Positions 37,509 to 46,845 of a stretch of 64,000 nt of DNA are shown piece by piece (the stretch's first letter is position 1; each line of letters begins with the position of its first letter). Under the pieces are notes generated by a model that searched no databases, was not told where the DNA came from, and worked only from the letters and a program-made list of their open reading frames with translations. The translations under genes and the position numbers were made by a program. Origin of the DNA: Hyphomicrobiales bacterium (lineage in GTDB: Bacteria; Pseudomonadota; Alphaproteobacteria; Rhizobiales; Rhizobiaceae); assembly GCA_900470285.1 (NCBI GenBank), contig UCAG01000010.1, positions 93,073-157,072 of the forward strand, written 5' to 3'.

Positions 37509-38630
37509 ATGACTGCATTCTATCGCGCACTCGGATTAATGAGCGGCACCTCCATGGACGGTATTGATCTGGCGCTGATCCGGACAGACGGCGAGCAGGT
37601 GGTTGAGCGCATTGCTTCCGGCAGCATGAATTATTCCGATGCTTTCCGAGCCCGTTTGAAACAGGGGCTTGTCGATGCCCGAAGCATGACGCAGCGTGAT
37701 GAGCGTATTGGTATTCTCGAAAAACTTGAGCATGATCTGACATTGCTGCATGCGGTGGCGGTGCAGGATTTTCTGTTTGCCAATGGTCTGAATGCGGATG
37801 ATGTTGATGTAATCGGCTTTCACGGGCAGACGGTGCTGCATCGCCCTGATGATGCGCTGACCGTGCAGATTGGTGACGGCGCATTGCTGGCACAGGAAAC
37901 CGGCATTGATGTGGTATATGATATGCGCGCTGAGGATATGCGCCATAGTGGGCAGGGCGCGCCGCTGATCCCCGCCTATCATGCTGCCTTAGCACATAAT
38001 CTGGAGCAGCAGCCGGATATGCCTGTTGTTTTCGTCAATATTGGCGGGATTTCCAATCTGACCTATGTCGATGAGACAGGGCGGCTGGCAGCTTTTGATA
38101 GCGGACCCGGCAATATGCTGATCGACCAGTGGATGGAACTGCACGGGCAGGGTAGCTTTGATGCCGGTGGTGCACTGGCTCTGAGTGGTAAGACAGATGC
38201 GGCACTGGCTGCGCATTATTTGGGCAATGCATTCTTCACCGGTAATCAGCGCCGCTCACTGGATCGCGGAGATTTTGCCGTGCCTTCGATAGGTGTTGTA
38301 TCACTGGAGGATGGTGCCCGTACATTGGCCTATGTCGCGGCGGCGTCAATTTTGCAATCGGCATCCCATCTGCCGCAAAAGCCCCGCAGCTATGTTGTGA
38401 GTGGTGGCGGGCGCAAGAATGCCGCGATAATGTCTGAACTTTCTGCCTTGGCGAAAGCTGAAGGTGCAGTGGTGATTGATGCGGATACAGCAGGGCTGGA
38501 TGGTGATTCCATGGAAGCTGAAGCGTGGGGCTATCTGGCAGTGCGTAGTCTGAAAGGCCTGCCGCTGACTTATCCTTCAACAACCGGCTGCGATACGCCT
38601 GTGAGCGGCGGCGTGTTGGTAAAGGCATAA
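37509..38630 (+). CDS. anmK: anhydro-N-acetylmuramic acid kinase
   Basis: 373 residues. Phosphorylates and opens 1,6-anhydroMurNAc in peptidoglycan recycling. Family motifs: [15 protein letters not shown] at the start (ATP site), [34 protein letters not shown] and [11 protein letters not shown] lies before the start. The tyrS-anmK divergent pair is common in alphaproteobacteria. Confidence 0.97.
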   Translation: MTAFYRALGLMSGTSMDGIDLALIRTDGEQVVERIASGSMNYSDAFRARLKQGLVDARSMTQRDERIGILEKLEHDLTLLHAVAVQDFLFANGLNADDVDVIGFHGQTVLHRPDDALTVQIGDGALLAQETGIDVVYDMRAEDMRHSGQGAPLIPAYHAALAHNLEQQPDMPVVFVNIGGISNLTYVDETGRLAAFDSGPGNMLIDQWMELHGQGSFDAGGALALSGKTDAALAAHYLGNAFFTGNQRRSLDRGDFAVPSIGVVSLEDGARTLAYVAAASILQSASHLPQKPRSYVVSGGGRKNAAIMSELSALAKAEGAVVIDADTAGLDGDSMEAEAWGYLAVRSLKGLPLTYPSTTGCDTPVSGGVLVKA

Positions 38631-38631
38631 C

Positions 38632-38667
38632 AAAAAAGACCGGCTAATCGCCGGTCTCTTGTTTTTA
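38632..38667. terminator. bidirectional terminator
   Basis: 7-bp stem 38638-38644 with 38650-38656. The minus-strand side has six U directly after the stem; the plus side has a looser T run. Confidence 0.85.
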
Positions 38668-38676
38668 TCGTAGCTA

Positions 38677-39351
38677 TCAACGCAAGCGCTTTTGGCGGAC
38701 CTCTGTCAGCTCACCCATCAGGCGGCGATCCAGATATTCCGAACATTCTGCAATCAGCTCATCACCCATACCGGAGAAGAAGTGATTGGCACCGGCCATA
38801 GTGTTCTGCGTGATGGTGATACCCTTTTGGGTTTTCAGCTTATCAACCAGAACCTGCACATCTTTAGGTGGTGCAACCTTGTCCTGATCGCCATGAATGA
38901 TCAGGCCCGATGAAGGGCAGGGTGCAAGGAACGAGAAATCATAGGTGTTCGGCTGCGGTGCAATCGACATGAAACCTTCAATCTCAGGGCGACGCATCAG
39001 CAACTGCATGCCGATCCACGCACCGAAGGAATAACCGGCAACCCAGCAGGTTTTGGAATCAGGATGCAGCGACTGCACCCAGTCCAGTGCGCTTGCCGCA
39101 TCGGACAATTCACCGGCGCCGTGATCAAACTCACCCTGACTGCGTCCGATTCCGCGAAAGTTAAACCGCAGAGTCGTGAAATTGCGGCTCTGGAACATGT
39201 AAAACAGATCATAAACGATCTTGTTATTCATGGTGCCGCCGAATTGCGGATGCGGGTGCAGGATGATGGCGATTGGTGCATTCTTCTCGCTTGAAGGCTG
39301 ATAACGTCCTTCAAGGCGACCCGCAGGACCATTAAAGATTACTTCTGGCAT
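38677..39351 (-). CDS. alpha/beta hydrolase
   Basis: 224 residues, small alpha/beta hydrolase. Nucleophile elbow GYSFGAW, with HPHPQFGGTMNNK near the start and DQDKVAP plus GANHFFSG supplying the candidate aspartate and histidine. No signal peptide, so cytoplasmic. Start at 39351 (MPEVIFNG) has GGAG upstream; the frame is open to 39405. Substrate unknown. Confidence 0.9.
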   Translation of the reverse strand: MPEVIFNGPAGRLEGRYQPSSEKNAPIAIILHPHPQFGGTMNNKIVYDLFYMFQSRNFTTLRFNFRGIGRSQGEFDHGAGELSDAASALDWVQSLHPDSKTCWVAGYSFGAWIGMQLLMRRPEIEGFMSIAPQPNTYDFSFLAPCPSSGLIIHGDQDKVAPPKDVQVLVDKLKTQKGITITQNTMAGANHFFSGMGDELIAECSEYLDRRLMGELTEVRQKRLR

Positions 39352-39512
39352 ATGTACTCCGCTATAACCGCCGAGTTGCGTGACCATTTGGCCGGTTCGC
39401 AACACAAGTGTCGTATTTGTTATTTATAAGCCTGATTGTTACCAATCACGACTTTACGGCTTAAATTCTGAGCAAATCCTTGACTGTTTCGCTCATAAAT
39501 CTTACAACCGAC

Positions 39513-39528
39513 TTTAGAATCTTTCAAA
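39513..39528 (+). promoter_or_regulatory. possible Irr (ICE-like) iron-control box
   Basis: TTTAGAATCTTTCAAA resembles the dyad TTTAGAA-N2-TTCTAAA bound by Irr in Rhizobiales (two differences). It lies about 110 bases before the first cysteine desulfurase gene of the suf locus, where iron control is expected. The match is by eye. Confidence 0.3.
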
Positions 39529-39638
39529 ACTGGAGGGTGTAAAAAAACACTCATGCAGCTTAATAGTCTGCTCTGGTTTGAAATTTCAAGATAATTGCGC
39601 GTTTAACGCAAATATGGTGCTTCGCGAAAGAGTCTGCA

Positions 39639-40853
39639 ATGCCAAAGCCGCGTATCTATTTCGATTATAATGCCAGTGCGCCGCTGAGTGAAGCTGCGCG
39701 TGAGGCTGTGGTCGCGGCTTTGAATGTAGCAGGTAATCCTTCCTCTGTGCATCAGGAAGGCCGTGCGGCGCGCGCGCTGGTTGAATCCGCGCGACGTGAC
39801 GTGGCAGCCCTTTGCAATGCCAAGCCGGATCATGTGTTTTTCACCTCCGGTGCAACCGAAGCAGCAAACACATTGCTGACGCCGCTTTATAAGATGGGGC
39901 GCTCTGAATTGCGCCTGTCACATCTGTATGTTTCGGCAACTGAACATCCTTGCATGCTGTCCGGCGGGCGCTTTGCTGCGGAAAATATGACTGTGCTGCC
40001 GGTTGATCATCAGGGTATTATTGATCTTGATGTGCTGGAGCAGGCTTTAAAAGCGCATGACAAAGCCAAAGGTCTGCCGCTGGTCGCAGTACAGTGGGCG
40101 AATAATGAGACCGGCGTCATACAGCCGGTGGAAAAAATCGGTGCGCTGGTAAAAGCTGCGGGCGGTTTCTTCATTGTCGATGCCGTGCAGGCTGCAGGGC
40201 GTATCGCGCTCGATATTGCTGCTGCTTCTGCCGACTATCTTATCCTCTCTTCTCACAAAATCGGTGGCCCAAAGGGCGTTGGTGCTGTGGTAGCTATCTC
40301 TGATCTGGTTATGCCGTCTGCGCTGGTGCGCGGTGGCGGGCAGGAGAAGGGACATCGTGCCGGCACTGAAGCTCTGCCGCTGATCGCAGGTTTTGGCGCT
40401 GCAGCGCGCGAGGCTCTGGCGGCACAGCAAGAAGGCAGCAATCTGCCGCGCTGGTCGGATACAATTCGCACAACAATTGAGAATGGTGTGCGCAAACTGG
40501 CAGATGATGTGCTGGTGCATGGAGATGCCGTGCCGCGCCTGCCGAATACGAGTTTTATTTCTTTGCCCGGCATGAAGGCCGAGACCATGCAGATCGCCTT
40601 TGATCTGGGCGGTATTGCACTTTCTGCCGGTTCGGCCTGTTCTTCCGGCAAGGTTGGCGCAAGCCATGTGCTGGCGGCGATGGGCTATGAGGATGAATGT
40701 GGTGCATTGCGCGTCTCGACAGAAAAGTCGGCGACAATGCAGGACGCGGAAGCATTTCTGACGATTTTCGAAAGACTGGTAGCCAGACGGGATCAGACTC
40801 GCAGTCAGGCTCAGGCACCGCTTTTGAGCGAATCGGAAAACAATGCCGCCTGA
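39639..40853 (+). CDS. cysteine desulfurase, NifS/IscS type, suf-linked
   Basis: 404 residues. PLP enzyme that removes sulfur from cysteine for iron-sulfur clusters. PLP lysine in LSSHKIGGPKGVG; the active-site cysteine is in the mobile loop GSACSSGKVGASHVL, which marks the group I (IscS/NifS) lineage, unlike the second desulfurase gene sufS at 45000. It opens the suf locus, with 222 bases before sufB. A C-terminal Gln/Arg-rich tail ends the protein. Confidence 0.93.
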   Translation: MPKPRIYFDYNASAPLSEAAREAVVAALNVAGNPSSVHQEGRAARALVESARRDVAALCNAKPDHVFFTSGATEAANTLLTPLYKMGRSELRLSHLYVSATEHPCMLSGGRFAAENMTVLPVDHQGIIDLDVLEQALKAHDKAKGLPLVAVQWANNETGVIQPVEKIGALVKAAGGFFIVDAVQAAGRIALDIAAASADYLILSSHKIGGPKGVGAVVAISDLVMPSALVRGGGQEKGHRAGTEALPLIAGFGAAAREALAAQQEGSNLPRWSDTIRTTIENGVRKLADDVLVHGDAVPRLPNTSFISLPGMKAETMQIAFDLGGIALSAGSACSSGKVGASHVLAAMGYEDECGALRVSTEKSATMQDAEAFLTIFERLVARRDQTRSQAQAPLLSESENNAA

Positions 40854-40952
40854 AAGGGCCGGTATTTCTGAATGGCCATTGTGGTTTTACGCACAGTAAT
40901 GTGATGCAAAACCGGCCGGAGTTCGAAGTCTGGAGTAGTGCCTGTTTTTAAC

Positions 40953-41026
40953 ATGGCCAGCAATCAGACTTTTATAGCGCCCCAATGCGCACTATATGTT
41001 TATGACAGCAACATGATTGCTGCCAT
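40953..41026 (+). other. large hairpin upstream of sufB
   Basis: CAGCAATCA at 40958-40966 is inverted at 41014-41022, and four more pairs (40953-40956 with 41023-41026) extend it past one bulged base. The structure lies 50 bases before the sufB start and could act in the leader, but no T run makes it a terminator. Confidence 0.45.
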
Positions 41027-41045
41027 AACGTTTTTAACTGTCGGG

Positions 41046-41062
41046 CCTTGACCCTGACAAGG
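41046..41062 (+). promoter_or_regulatory. CCTTG-N7-CAAGG palindrome before sufB
   Basis: Perfect 5-bp inverted repeat CCTTG/CAAGG spaced by seven bases, ending 14 bases before the sufB start. It may be an operator for an iron-sulfur or iron regulator, or chance. Confidence 0.3.
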
Positions 41063-41075
41063 ATGGAGAACGGCG

Positions 41076-42599
41076 ATGCCTGCAGTGCAGGAAACGATCG
41101 ATCAGGTCGCCACGCTTGACGTGGATCAGTATAAATATGGTTTTGAAACAACCATCGAAATGGATAAGGCTCCGAAGGGGCTGAACGAAGATATTATCCG
41201 TTTCATTTCTGCTAAAAAAGAAGAGCCGGAATGGATGCTGGAATGGCGTCTGGATGCTTACCGCCGCTGGCTCACTATGGAAGAGCCGAAATGGGCGCGC
41301 GTCAATTATCCGGAAATTGATTTTCAGGATATCCGCTATTATGCGGCTCCAAAAAATCAAACAGGTCCTAAGTCTCTGGATGAAGTTGATCCGGAACTGC
41401 TGCGTACCTATGAAAAGCTCGGAATTCCGCTGCGTGAGCAGGAAATTCTGGCCGGTGTGCGCAAACAGGGTGAACCAAGCGAGATTGACGGCAATCCGGC
41501 AGACAATGTCTATGCATCAGGCCGTGTGGCTGTTGATGCGGTGTTCGACAGTGTTTCCGTTGTCACCACCTTTAAGGCTGAGCTTGCTAAAGCCGGTGTG
41601 ATTTTCTGCTCGATTTCGGAAGCAATCCGCGAATATCCGGATCTGGTGAAGAAATATCTGGCTTCTGTTGTGCCGGTTTCGGACAATTATTACGCCACAC
41701 TCAACTCCGCTGTCTTTACGGACGGATCATTCGTCTATGTACCAAAAGGCGTTCGCTGCCCGATGGAACTGTCGACCTATTTCCGTATCAACGAGAAAGA
41801 TACCGGCCAGTTCGAGCGTACGCTGATTATTGCCGAAGAGGGCGCTTATGTGTCCTATCTTGAAGGCTGTACAGCACCGCAGCGCGATGAGAACCAGCTC
41901 CATGCAGCTGTTGTTGAGCTGATCGCGCTTGATGATGCCGAAATCAAATATTCCACCGTCCAGAACTGGTATCCGGGCGATAAGGAAGGCAAGGGCGGTA
42001 TCTATAACTTCGTGACCAAGCGCGGCGATTGCCGTGGCGACCGCTCGAAAATTTCATGGACACAGGTCGAAACCGGCTCTGCGGTCACATGGAAATACCC
42101 GTCCTGCATTCTGCGTGGCGACGATTCCCGCGGTGAGTTTTACTCGATTGCGGTATCCAACGGTTATCAGCAGATCGACAGCGGTACCAAGATGATCCAT
42201 CTCGGCAAGAACACGTCAAGCCGCATCATCTCCAAAGGTATTTCAGCGGGTAATTCCAACAATACCTATCGCGGTCAGGTTTCTGCTCATCGTAAAGCAA
42301 CCAATGCCCGTAACTTCACCCAGTGTGACTCACTGCTGATCGGCAATGATTGCGGTGCGCATACGGTACCTTACATCGAAGCGAAAAACTCGACTGCGCA
42401 GTTCGAGCATGAAGCAACAACCTCGAAAATCTCTGAAGATCAGTTGTTCTATGTGATGCAGCGCGGTATTCCGGAAGAAGAGGCGATTGCTTTGATCGTC
42501 AACGGCTTCGTCAAGGAAGTTATTCAGGAGCTGCCAATGGAATTTGCCGTGGAAGCTCAGAAGCTTATCGGCATCTCGCTTGAGGGCAGTGTCGGCTGA
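41076..42599 (+). CDS. sufB: Fe-S cluster assembly scaffold protein SufB
   Basis: 507 residues. Core of the SufBC2D scaffold that builds iron-sulfur clusters. Characteristic segments: [45 protein letters not shown], and near the C-terminus [15 protein letters not shown] with the cysteine expected to take part in cluster formation, followed by [19 protein letters not shown] lies seven bases before the ATG. The next gene starts on the last base of its stop codon. Confidence 0.98.
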   Translation: MPAVQETIDQVATLDVDQYKYGFETTIEMDKAPKGLNEDIIRFISAKKEEPEWMLEWRLDAYRRWLTMEEPKWARVNYPEIDFQDIRYYAAPKNQTGPKSLDEVDPELLRTYEKLGIPLREQEILAGVRKQGEPSEIDGNPADNVYASGRVAVDAVFDSVSVVTTFKAELAKAGVIFCSISEAIREYPDLVKKYLASVVPVSDNYYATLNSAVFTDGSFVYVPKGVRCPMELSTYFRINEKDTGQFERTLIIAEEGAYVSYLEGCTAPQRDENQLHAAVVELIALDDAEIKYSTVQNWYPGDKEGKGGIYNFVTKRGDCRGDRSKISWTQVETGSAVTWKYPSCILRGDDSRGEFYSIAVSNGYQQIDSGTKMIHLGKNTSSRIISKGISAGNSNNTYRGQVSAHRKATNARNFTQCDSLLIGNDCGAHTVPYIEAKNSTAQFEHEATTSKISEDQLFYVMQRGIPEEEAIALIVNGFVKEVIQELPMEFAVEAQKLIGISLEGSVG

Positions 42600-42823
42600 T
42601 GTCGCAAAAACTAAGACGCATACTGCGTAAACGCAGTATTGAGTTTGAATTTTCCACTGCTGGCATTGCAGTGGGTGCACTATTTATAGCGCCGATGTGG
42701 ATGGACTTTCTGCACAATAATTTTGCAGAGAAAAGTTTCATTTGGCAGGTTCTGATAGGCGGAATTTGCACTATCGCTGCATTTATTGTGCTCGGTCGAT
42801 TAATCTGGATTTATTGGGAATAA
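42599..42823 (+). CDS. small two-helix membrane protein inside the suf operon
   Basis: 74 residues, basic N-terminus ([13 protein letters not shown]) followed by two hydrophobic helices at about 19-37 and 48-70, ending in LIWIYWE. It starts one base inside the sufB stop codon (TGATG) and ends five bases before the sufC ATG, so it is translated with the operon. I do not recognise a family, and it is not one of the standard Suf proteins. Whether it links Suf to the membrane is not known. Confidence 0.75.
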   Translation: MSQKLRRILRKRSIEFEFSTAGIAVGALFIAPMWMDFLHNNFAEKSFIWQVLIGGICTIAAFIVLGRLIWIYWE

Positions 42824-42827
42824 TAGT

Positions 42828-43583
42828 ATGCTTGAGATCATTAATCTGCACGCCAAAATCGCTGACACGGATACAGAGATCATCCGTGGTCTGAACCTCA
42901 CCGTTAAAGCCGGTGAAGTGGCTGCAATCATGGGCCCGAACGGTTCGGGTAAATCCACCCTGTCTTACATTCTGGCCGGTCGTTCTGACTACGAAGTTAC
43001 CTCCGGTGACATTCTGTATAACGGCGAAAGCATTCTGGAACTGGATCCTGCAGAACGTGCTGCCAAGGGTATCTTCCTTGCATTCCAGTATCCGCTGGAA
43101 ATTCCGGGCGTTGCCACAATGGAATTCCTCAAAGTTGCGATGAATGCGCAGCGTAAGGCACGCGGTGAAGAAGAGCTGAAAATTCCTGAACTGCTGCGTC
43201 GCGTTAAGGAAGCTGCCGGCGGCCTGAACATGGATATGGCCATGCTAAAGCGTCCGCTCAATGTCGGTTTCTCCGGCGGTGAAAAGAAGCGGGCAGAGAT
43301 TCTGCAGATGCAGCTTCTGGAACCATCACTCTGCGTCCTCGACGAAACCGACTCCGGTCTGGACATCGATGCGCTGAAGATCGTTTCCGATGGTGTGAAT
43401 GCGCTGCGTTCGCCTGATCGTGCAGTGATCGTGATTACGCACTATCAGCGTCTGCTGGAATATATCGTACCGGACAGCGTGCATGTTCTCTACAAAGGAC
43501 AGGTGATCAAATCCGGCGATAAGAGCCTCGCACTGCATCTGGAAGAAAACGGTTACGCTGAAATCATCGGCGCAGCTGCTTAA
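42828..43583 (+). CDS. sufC: Fe-S cluster assembly ATPase SufC
   Basis: 251 residues, ABC-type ATPase working with SufB and SufD in the cytoplasm. Walker A GPNGSGKST, signature FSGGEKKRAEI, Walker B with LCVLDETDSGLDID, and the switch histidine in VIVITHYQR. No membrane domain; family length normal. Confidence 0.98.
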   Translation: MLEIINLHAKIADTDTEIIRGLNLTVKAGEVAAIMGPNGSGKSTLSYILAGRSDYEVTSGDILYNGESILELDPAERAAKGIFLAFQYPLEIPGVATMEFLKVAMNAQRKARGEEELKIPELLRRVKEAAGGLNMDMAMLKRPLNVGFSGGEKKRAEILQMQLLEPSLCVLDETDSGLDIDALKIVSDGVNALRSPDRAVIVITHYQRLLEYIVPDSVHVLYKGQVIKSGDKSLALHLEENGYAEIIGAAA

Positions 43584-43597
43584 AGAGAGGGATGAAT

Positions 43598-44869
43598 ATG
43601 AACGTCCATCTTCAGAAGGTCAGAACGCCGGCTGAGAGTGCATTGCTTGATGCATTCGCCGCCCGCGTCGGTGATCTGCCGGGCGACACAGAAGTTCTGA
43701 GCGCCCGTGATAACGCACTGGAAACTTTGAAAATCAACGGCCTGCCTGGCCGTCGTATTGAAAGCTGGCACTATACAGATCTGCGCACTCTGCTGCGCTC
43801 GGTTGCACCGTTTGATGCGAATGTGAGTCATAAGACTGTTGCGCCGCTGCTCGACGGTTCTGCCGTGCTGACCGTTGCCAATGGTGTTGCGCAGAAGCCT
43901 GTGCAGATCGAAGGCGTACGTGTTGAAGCGCTTCGCGATATTCTGGGACAGGGCATTGCTGCCCATACCCTGAAGACCCGTGGTGACGATGATGCAATCG
44001 GCCAGATCAACGCAGCCTATGCCAGCGATGGCTGGGGTCTGTCCGTTGCTGACGGTACAGAACTGGAGAAGGCTGTTGAGCTGCAGAATTTGCAGCCATG
44101 CGGTCAGTCCCATGTGCGTTTTCCGGTTAAGATCGGCTCCAATGTCAAAGCGACATTTATCGAGCGCCAGATCGGCGGTGAAGCAGAAACTTTCGCAACC
44201 AGTATCGGCCATGTGACGATTGCTGATAATTCAGAAATCGTCTGGGTTATCGTGCGTGAGCATACGGATCTTTCCACGCAACTGTCGCAGATCAATGTGA
44301 CAATTGGTGAGAATTCCAAGCTGATCCTGTTCGTGATGAATGCCGGCGGCAAGCTGGTACGTCAGGAAATCAATGTGGATGTGCAGGGCGAAGGCTCTGA
44401 CTTCCAGCTTCGCACGCTCAACCTGCTTGGCGGCGAAACAGTGACTGACGTGACCATGAATGTTGGTCATCTCGTTGAAAGCACCACCTCAACCGAGGTT
44501 GTGCGCAACGTGGTGACAGACAAGGCACGCGGTATTTTTCAGGGTATGATCCGCGTTGCGCAGATCGCTCAGAAAACTGACGCGAAAATGGCTTGCAACA
44601 CATTGCTGTTGTCAGATGATGCGGAATTTGCGGCTAAACCTGAGCTGGAAATTTTTGCTGATGACGTAGCCTGCGGTCACGGTGCAACTGTGCGTGAGAT
44701 TGAAAAGGATCACCTTTTCTATCTGATGGCGCGCGGTGTGCCTGAAAATGCAGCCCGCGGTCTGTTGGTCAAAGCCTTTATCGCAGAAGTTATCGAAGAG
44801 CTGGAAAACGAAACCCTCGTTGAAAAGCTTGAAGATATTTTGCAGGCATGGCTCGAAAAGCACGCATGA
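43598..44869 (+). CDS. sufD: Fe-S cluster assembly protein SufD
   Basis: 423 residues, partner of SufB in the scaffold. C-terminal right-handed beta-helix with family segments DVACGHGATVREIEKDHLFYLMARG. Of two ATGs (43592, 43598), the second is seven bases after GAGAGGG and is preferred. N-terminal segment has GLPGRRIESWHYTDLR, typical of SufD. Followed by a terminator-like hairpin before sufS. Confidence 0.96.
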   Translation: MNVHLQKVRTPAESALLDAFAARVGDLPGDTEVLSARDNALETLKINGLPGRRIESWHYTDLRTLLRSVAPFDANVSHKTVAPLLDGSAVLTVANGVAQKPVQIEGVRVEALRDILGQGIAAHTLKTRGDDDAIGQINAAYASDGWGLSVADGTELEKAVELQNLQPCGQSHVRFPVKIGSNVKATFIERQIGGEAETFATSIGHVTIADNSEIVWVIVREHTDLSTQLSQINVTIGENSKLILFVMNAGGKLVRQEINVDVQGEGSDFQLRTLNLLGGETVTDVTMNVGHLVESTTSTEVVRNVVTDKARGIFQGMIRVAQIAQKTDAKMACNTLLLSDDAEFAAKPELEIFADDVACGHGATVREIEKDHLFYLMARGVPENAARGLLVKAFIAEVIEELENETLVEKLEDILQAWLEKHA

Positions 44870-44876
44870 TGATGCA

Positions 44877-44905
44877 AAAAGAGCGGGAAATATCCCGCTC
44901 TTCTT
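44877..44905 (+). terminator. terminator or attenuator between sufD and sufS
   Basis: Perfect 8-bp stem 44881-44888 with 44893-44900, tetraloop, then TTCTTT. It lies inside the suf locus, so sufS and later genes either rely on read-through or on their own promoter. Confidence 0.75.
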
Positions 44906-44915
44906 TCCTGATATA

Positions 44916-44987
44916 GAGCACATGTTGCCTTATTGATTTTTGTGAGCACCCAGTGCTCTTGCCTGCTTTTTTGAGCACAAAGTGCTC
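44916..44987 (+). promoter_or_regulatory. three GAGCAC motifs upstream of sufS
   Basis: GAGCAC occurs at 44916, 44944 and 44973, spaced 28 and 29 bases. The last two are halves of perfect palindromes GAGCAC-N3-GTGCTC (44944-44958 and 44973-44987). The last one abuts the sufS ribosome site (AGGAG at 44988). Either operator sites for a DNA-binding regulator or two tandem RNA hairpins controlling sufS translation. Confidence 0.5.
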
Positions 44988-44999
44988 AGGAGTACGATT

Positions 45000-46244
45000 A
45001 TGAATCAATTATCGTCTGTACTGCAAAATTATGATGTTGAAGCAATCCGTCGTGATTTCCCGATTCTGTCGCGTGAAGTCTATGGCAAGCCGCTGATCTA
45101 TCTCGATAATGGGGCTTCGGCACAGAAACCGCAGGCGGTTATTGATGCGATAACGCATGCTTATTCCAACGAATATGCCAATGTGCATCGCGGTCTGCAT
45201 TTTCTCTCCAATGCCGCAACCGATGCCTATGAGCGCTCGCGTGAAAAAGTACGCAGCTTTCTCAATGCCGGTTCTGTAGACGAGATCATCTTTACCAAAT
45301 CGGCGACTGAGGCGATCAATACGGTTGCCTATGGCTATGGTATGCCGAAGATCGGTGAGGGCGATGAAATCCTGCTCACCATTCTTGAGCATCATTCCAA
45401 TATTGTGCCGTGGCATTTCATTCGTGAGCGTCAGGGTGCCAAACTGGTTTTCGCACCGGTGGATGATGAAGGTGTGTTCCACCTTGATGAATTCGAGAAA
45501 TGCATCACTCCGAAAACCAAACTGATTGCCCTAACCCACATGTCCAATGTGACGGGTACGGTTCTGCCGATTAAAAAGATCGTCGAACTGGCCCATGCGC
45601 GCGGCATTCCGGTGCTGGTGGATGGCTCGCAGGCTGCTGTGCATATGCCGGTAGATGTGCGTGATCTCGGCTGTGATTGGTATATTATGACCGGCCACAA
45701 GCTCTATGGCCCGTCCGGCATTGGCGTGCTGTATGGACGAATGGAAATGCTGGAGCAGATGCGCCCGTTTATGGGTGGTGGTGAAATGATTGAAGAGGTG
45801 ACAGTTGATAATGTTACCTATAATCATCCGCCGCATCGTTTTGAGGCCGGAACCCCGCCAATTGTGCAGGCTATTGGATTGGGCGCAGCCCTTGACTATA
45901 TAGAGAGCGTAGGTCGTGAGGCGATTTCTGCCCATGAAGCTGATTTGCGTCTCTATGCGCATGAAGCTCTGGCGAAAATTAACTCGCTGCGTATTGTCGG
46001 CAATGCACCGGATAAAGGCGCGATCATCGCATTTGAAATGCAGGGCATTCATGCCCATGATGTTTCAACACTGATTGACCGTGCCGGTATTGCAGTGCGG
46101 GCAGGCACGCATTGCGCTCAGCCGCTGTTGCAGCGCTTTGGTGTGACATCGACCTGCCGTGCTTCCTTCGGTATGTATAATACCCGTGCGGAAGTGGATG
46201 CTCTGGTTGCAGCGCTTGAAAAAGCAAGACAGTTTTTTGGATGA
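45000..46244 (+). CDS. sufS: cysteine desulfurase SufS
   Basis: 414 residues, group II cysteine desulfurase supplying sulfur to SufB. N-terminal IRRDFPILSREVYGKPLIYLDNGASAQKP, PLP lysine in MTGHKLYGPSGIGVLYG, active-site cysteine in RAGTHCAQPLL, and SFGMYNTRAEVD. No sufE or sufU gene is visible nearby. Start at 45000 has AGGAG upstream; an earlier in-frame GTG at 44982 falls inside the second palindrome. Confidence 0.97.
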   Translation: MNQLSSVLQNYDVEAIRRDFPILSREVYGKPLIYLDNGASAQKPQAVIDAITHAYSNEYANVHRGLHFLSNAATDAYERSREKVRSFLNAGSVDEIIFTKSATEAINTVAYGYGMPKIGEGDEILLTILEHHSNIVPWHFIRERQGAKLVFAPVDDEGVFHLDEFEKCITPKTKLIALTHMSNVTGTVLPIKKIVELAHARGIPVLVDGSQAAVHMPVDVRDLGCDWYIMTGHKLYGPSGIGVLYGRMEMLEQMRPFMGGGEMIEEVTVDNVTYNHPPHRFEAGTPPIVQAIGLGAALDYIESVGREAISAHEADLRLYAHEALAKINSLRIVGNAPDKGAIIAFEMQGIHAHDVSTLIDRAGIAVRAGTHCAQPLLQRFGVTSTCRASFGMYNTRAEVDALVAALEKARQFFG

Positions 46245-46657
46245 CGAATATGGATACGAAACCGGAAGTACCGGCTGCAGAGGCCGTAGCCTCAGAAACT
46301 GAAAGCGGCGCCTCAAAGGTGTTTTCCGCTTCCGCAATTCCGGAAGCTGAATTGCTGCGCCTGACTGATGATATTATCAGCGCGCTGAAGACTGTCTATG
46401 ATCCGGAAATTCCGGCGGATATTTATGAGCTTGGCCTGATCTATAAAGTGGATATTGAGGATGACCGTACAGTCAAAATCGATATGACGCTGACTGCGCC
46501 TGGTTGTCCCGTTGCCGGCGAAATGCCGGGATGGGTGGAAAATGCTGTTGGTACGGTGGAAGGCGTTTCCCATGTGGAAGTGTCGATGACTTTTGATCCG
46601 CCATGGTCACCGGATCGTATGTCCGAAGAAGCTCAGGTTGCTGTGGGCTGGTATTAA
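46241..46657 (+). CDS. SUF-associated DUF59/MIP18 family protein (SufT-like)
   Basis: 138 residues. N-terminal disordered Ala/Glu-rich segment (about 1-35), then the DUF59 domain with DPEIPADIYELGLIYKVDI, the conserved cysteine in TLTAPGCPVAG and DPPWSPDRMSEEA at the end. Family members help cluster maturation or transfer. Its ATG overlaps the sufS stop codon by four bases. A strong terminator follows, ending this part of the suf locus. Confidence 0.95.
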   Translation: MTNMDTKPEVPAAEAVASETESGASKVFSASAIPEAELLRLTDDIISALKTVYDPEIPADIYELGLIYKVDIEDDRTVKIDMTLTAPGCPVAGEMPGWVENAVGTVEGVSHVEVSMTFDPPWSPDRMSEEAQVAVGWY

Positions 46658-46660
46658 TTT

Positions 46661-46695
46661 AAAAAAAAACGCTGCGGAAACGCAGCGTTTTTTAT
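46661..46695 (+). terminator. terminator after the DUF59 gene
   Basis: 6-bp GC-rich stem 46671-46676 with 46681-46686, GAAA tetraloop, extended by A/T pairing and followed by T run. Confidence 0.9.
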
Positions 46696-46698
46696 TTA

Positions 46699-46845
46699 AA
46701 GCATTTCCAGCAAAAGTGGGAACCGCCTTCGCGGGGAAAGCAATTCACTGGATTGCTTTCTTTCCCGCTTCGATGCGTAGGATAATGCGTCAAAAAAAAC
46801 AGAGCATTTCCAATCCATCGATTAATCATAATTTGGAAATGCTCT
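46699..46845. repeat. composite Rhizobiales intergenic repeat
   Basis: Left part contains GCATTTCCAGCAAAAGTGGGAACCG and GGGAAAGCAAT...ATTGCTTTCTTTCCC; right part is a 13-bp perfect inverted repeat, 46801-46813 with 46833-46845 (AGAGCATTTCCAA). Such elements are dispersed in many Rhizobiales genomes. Confidence 0.65.
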
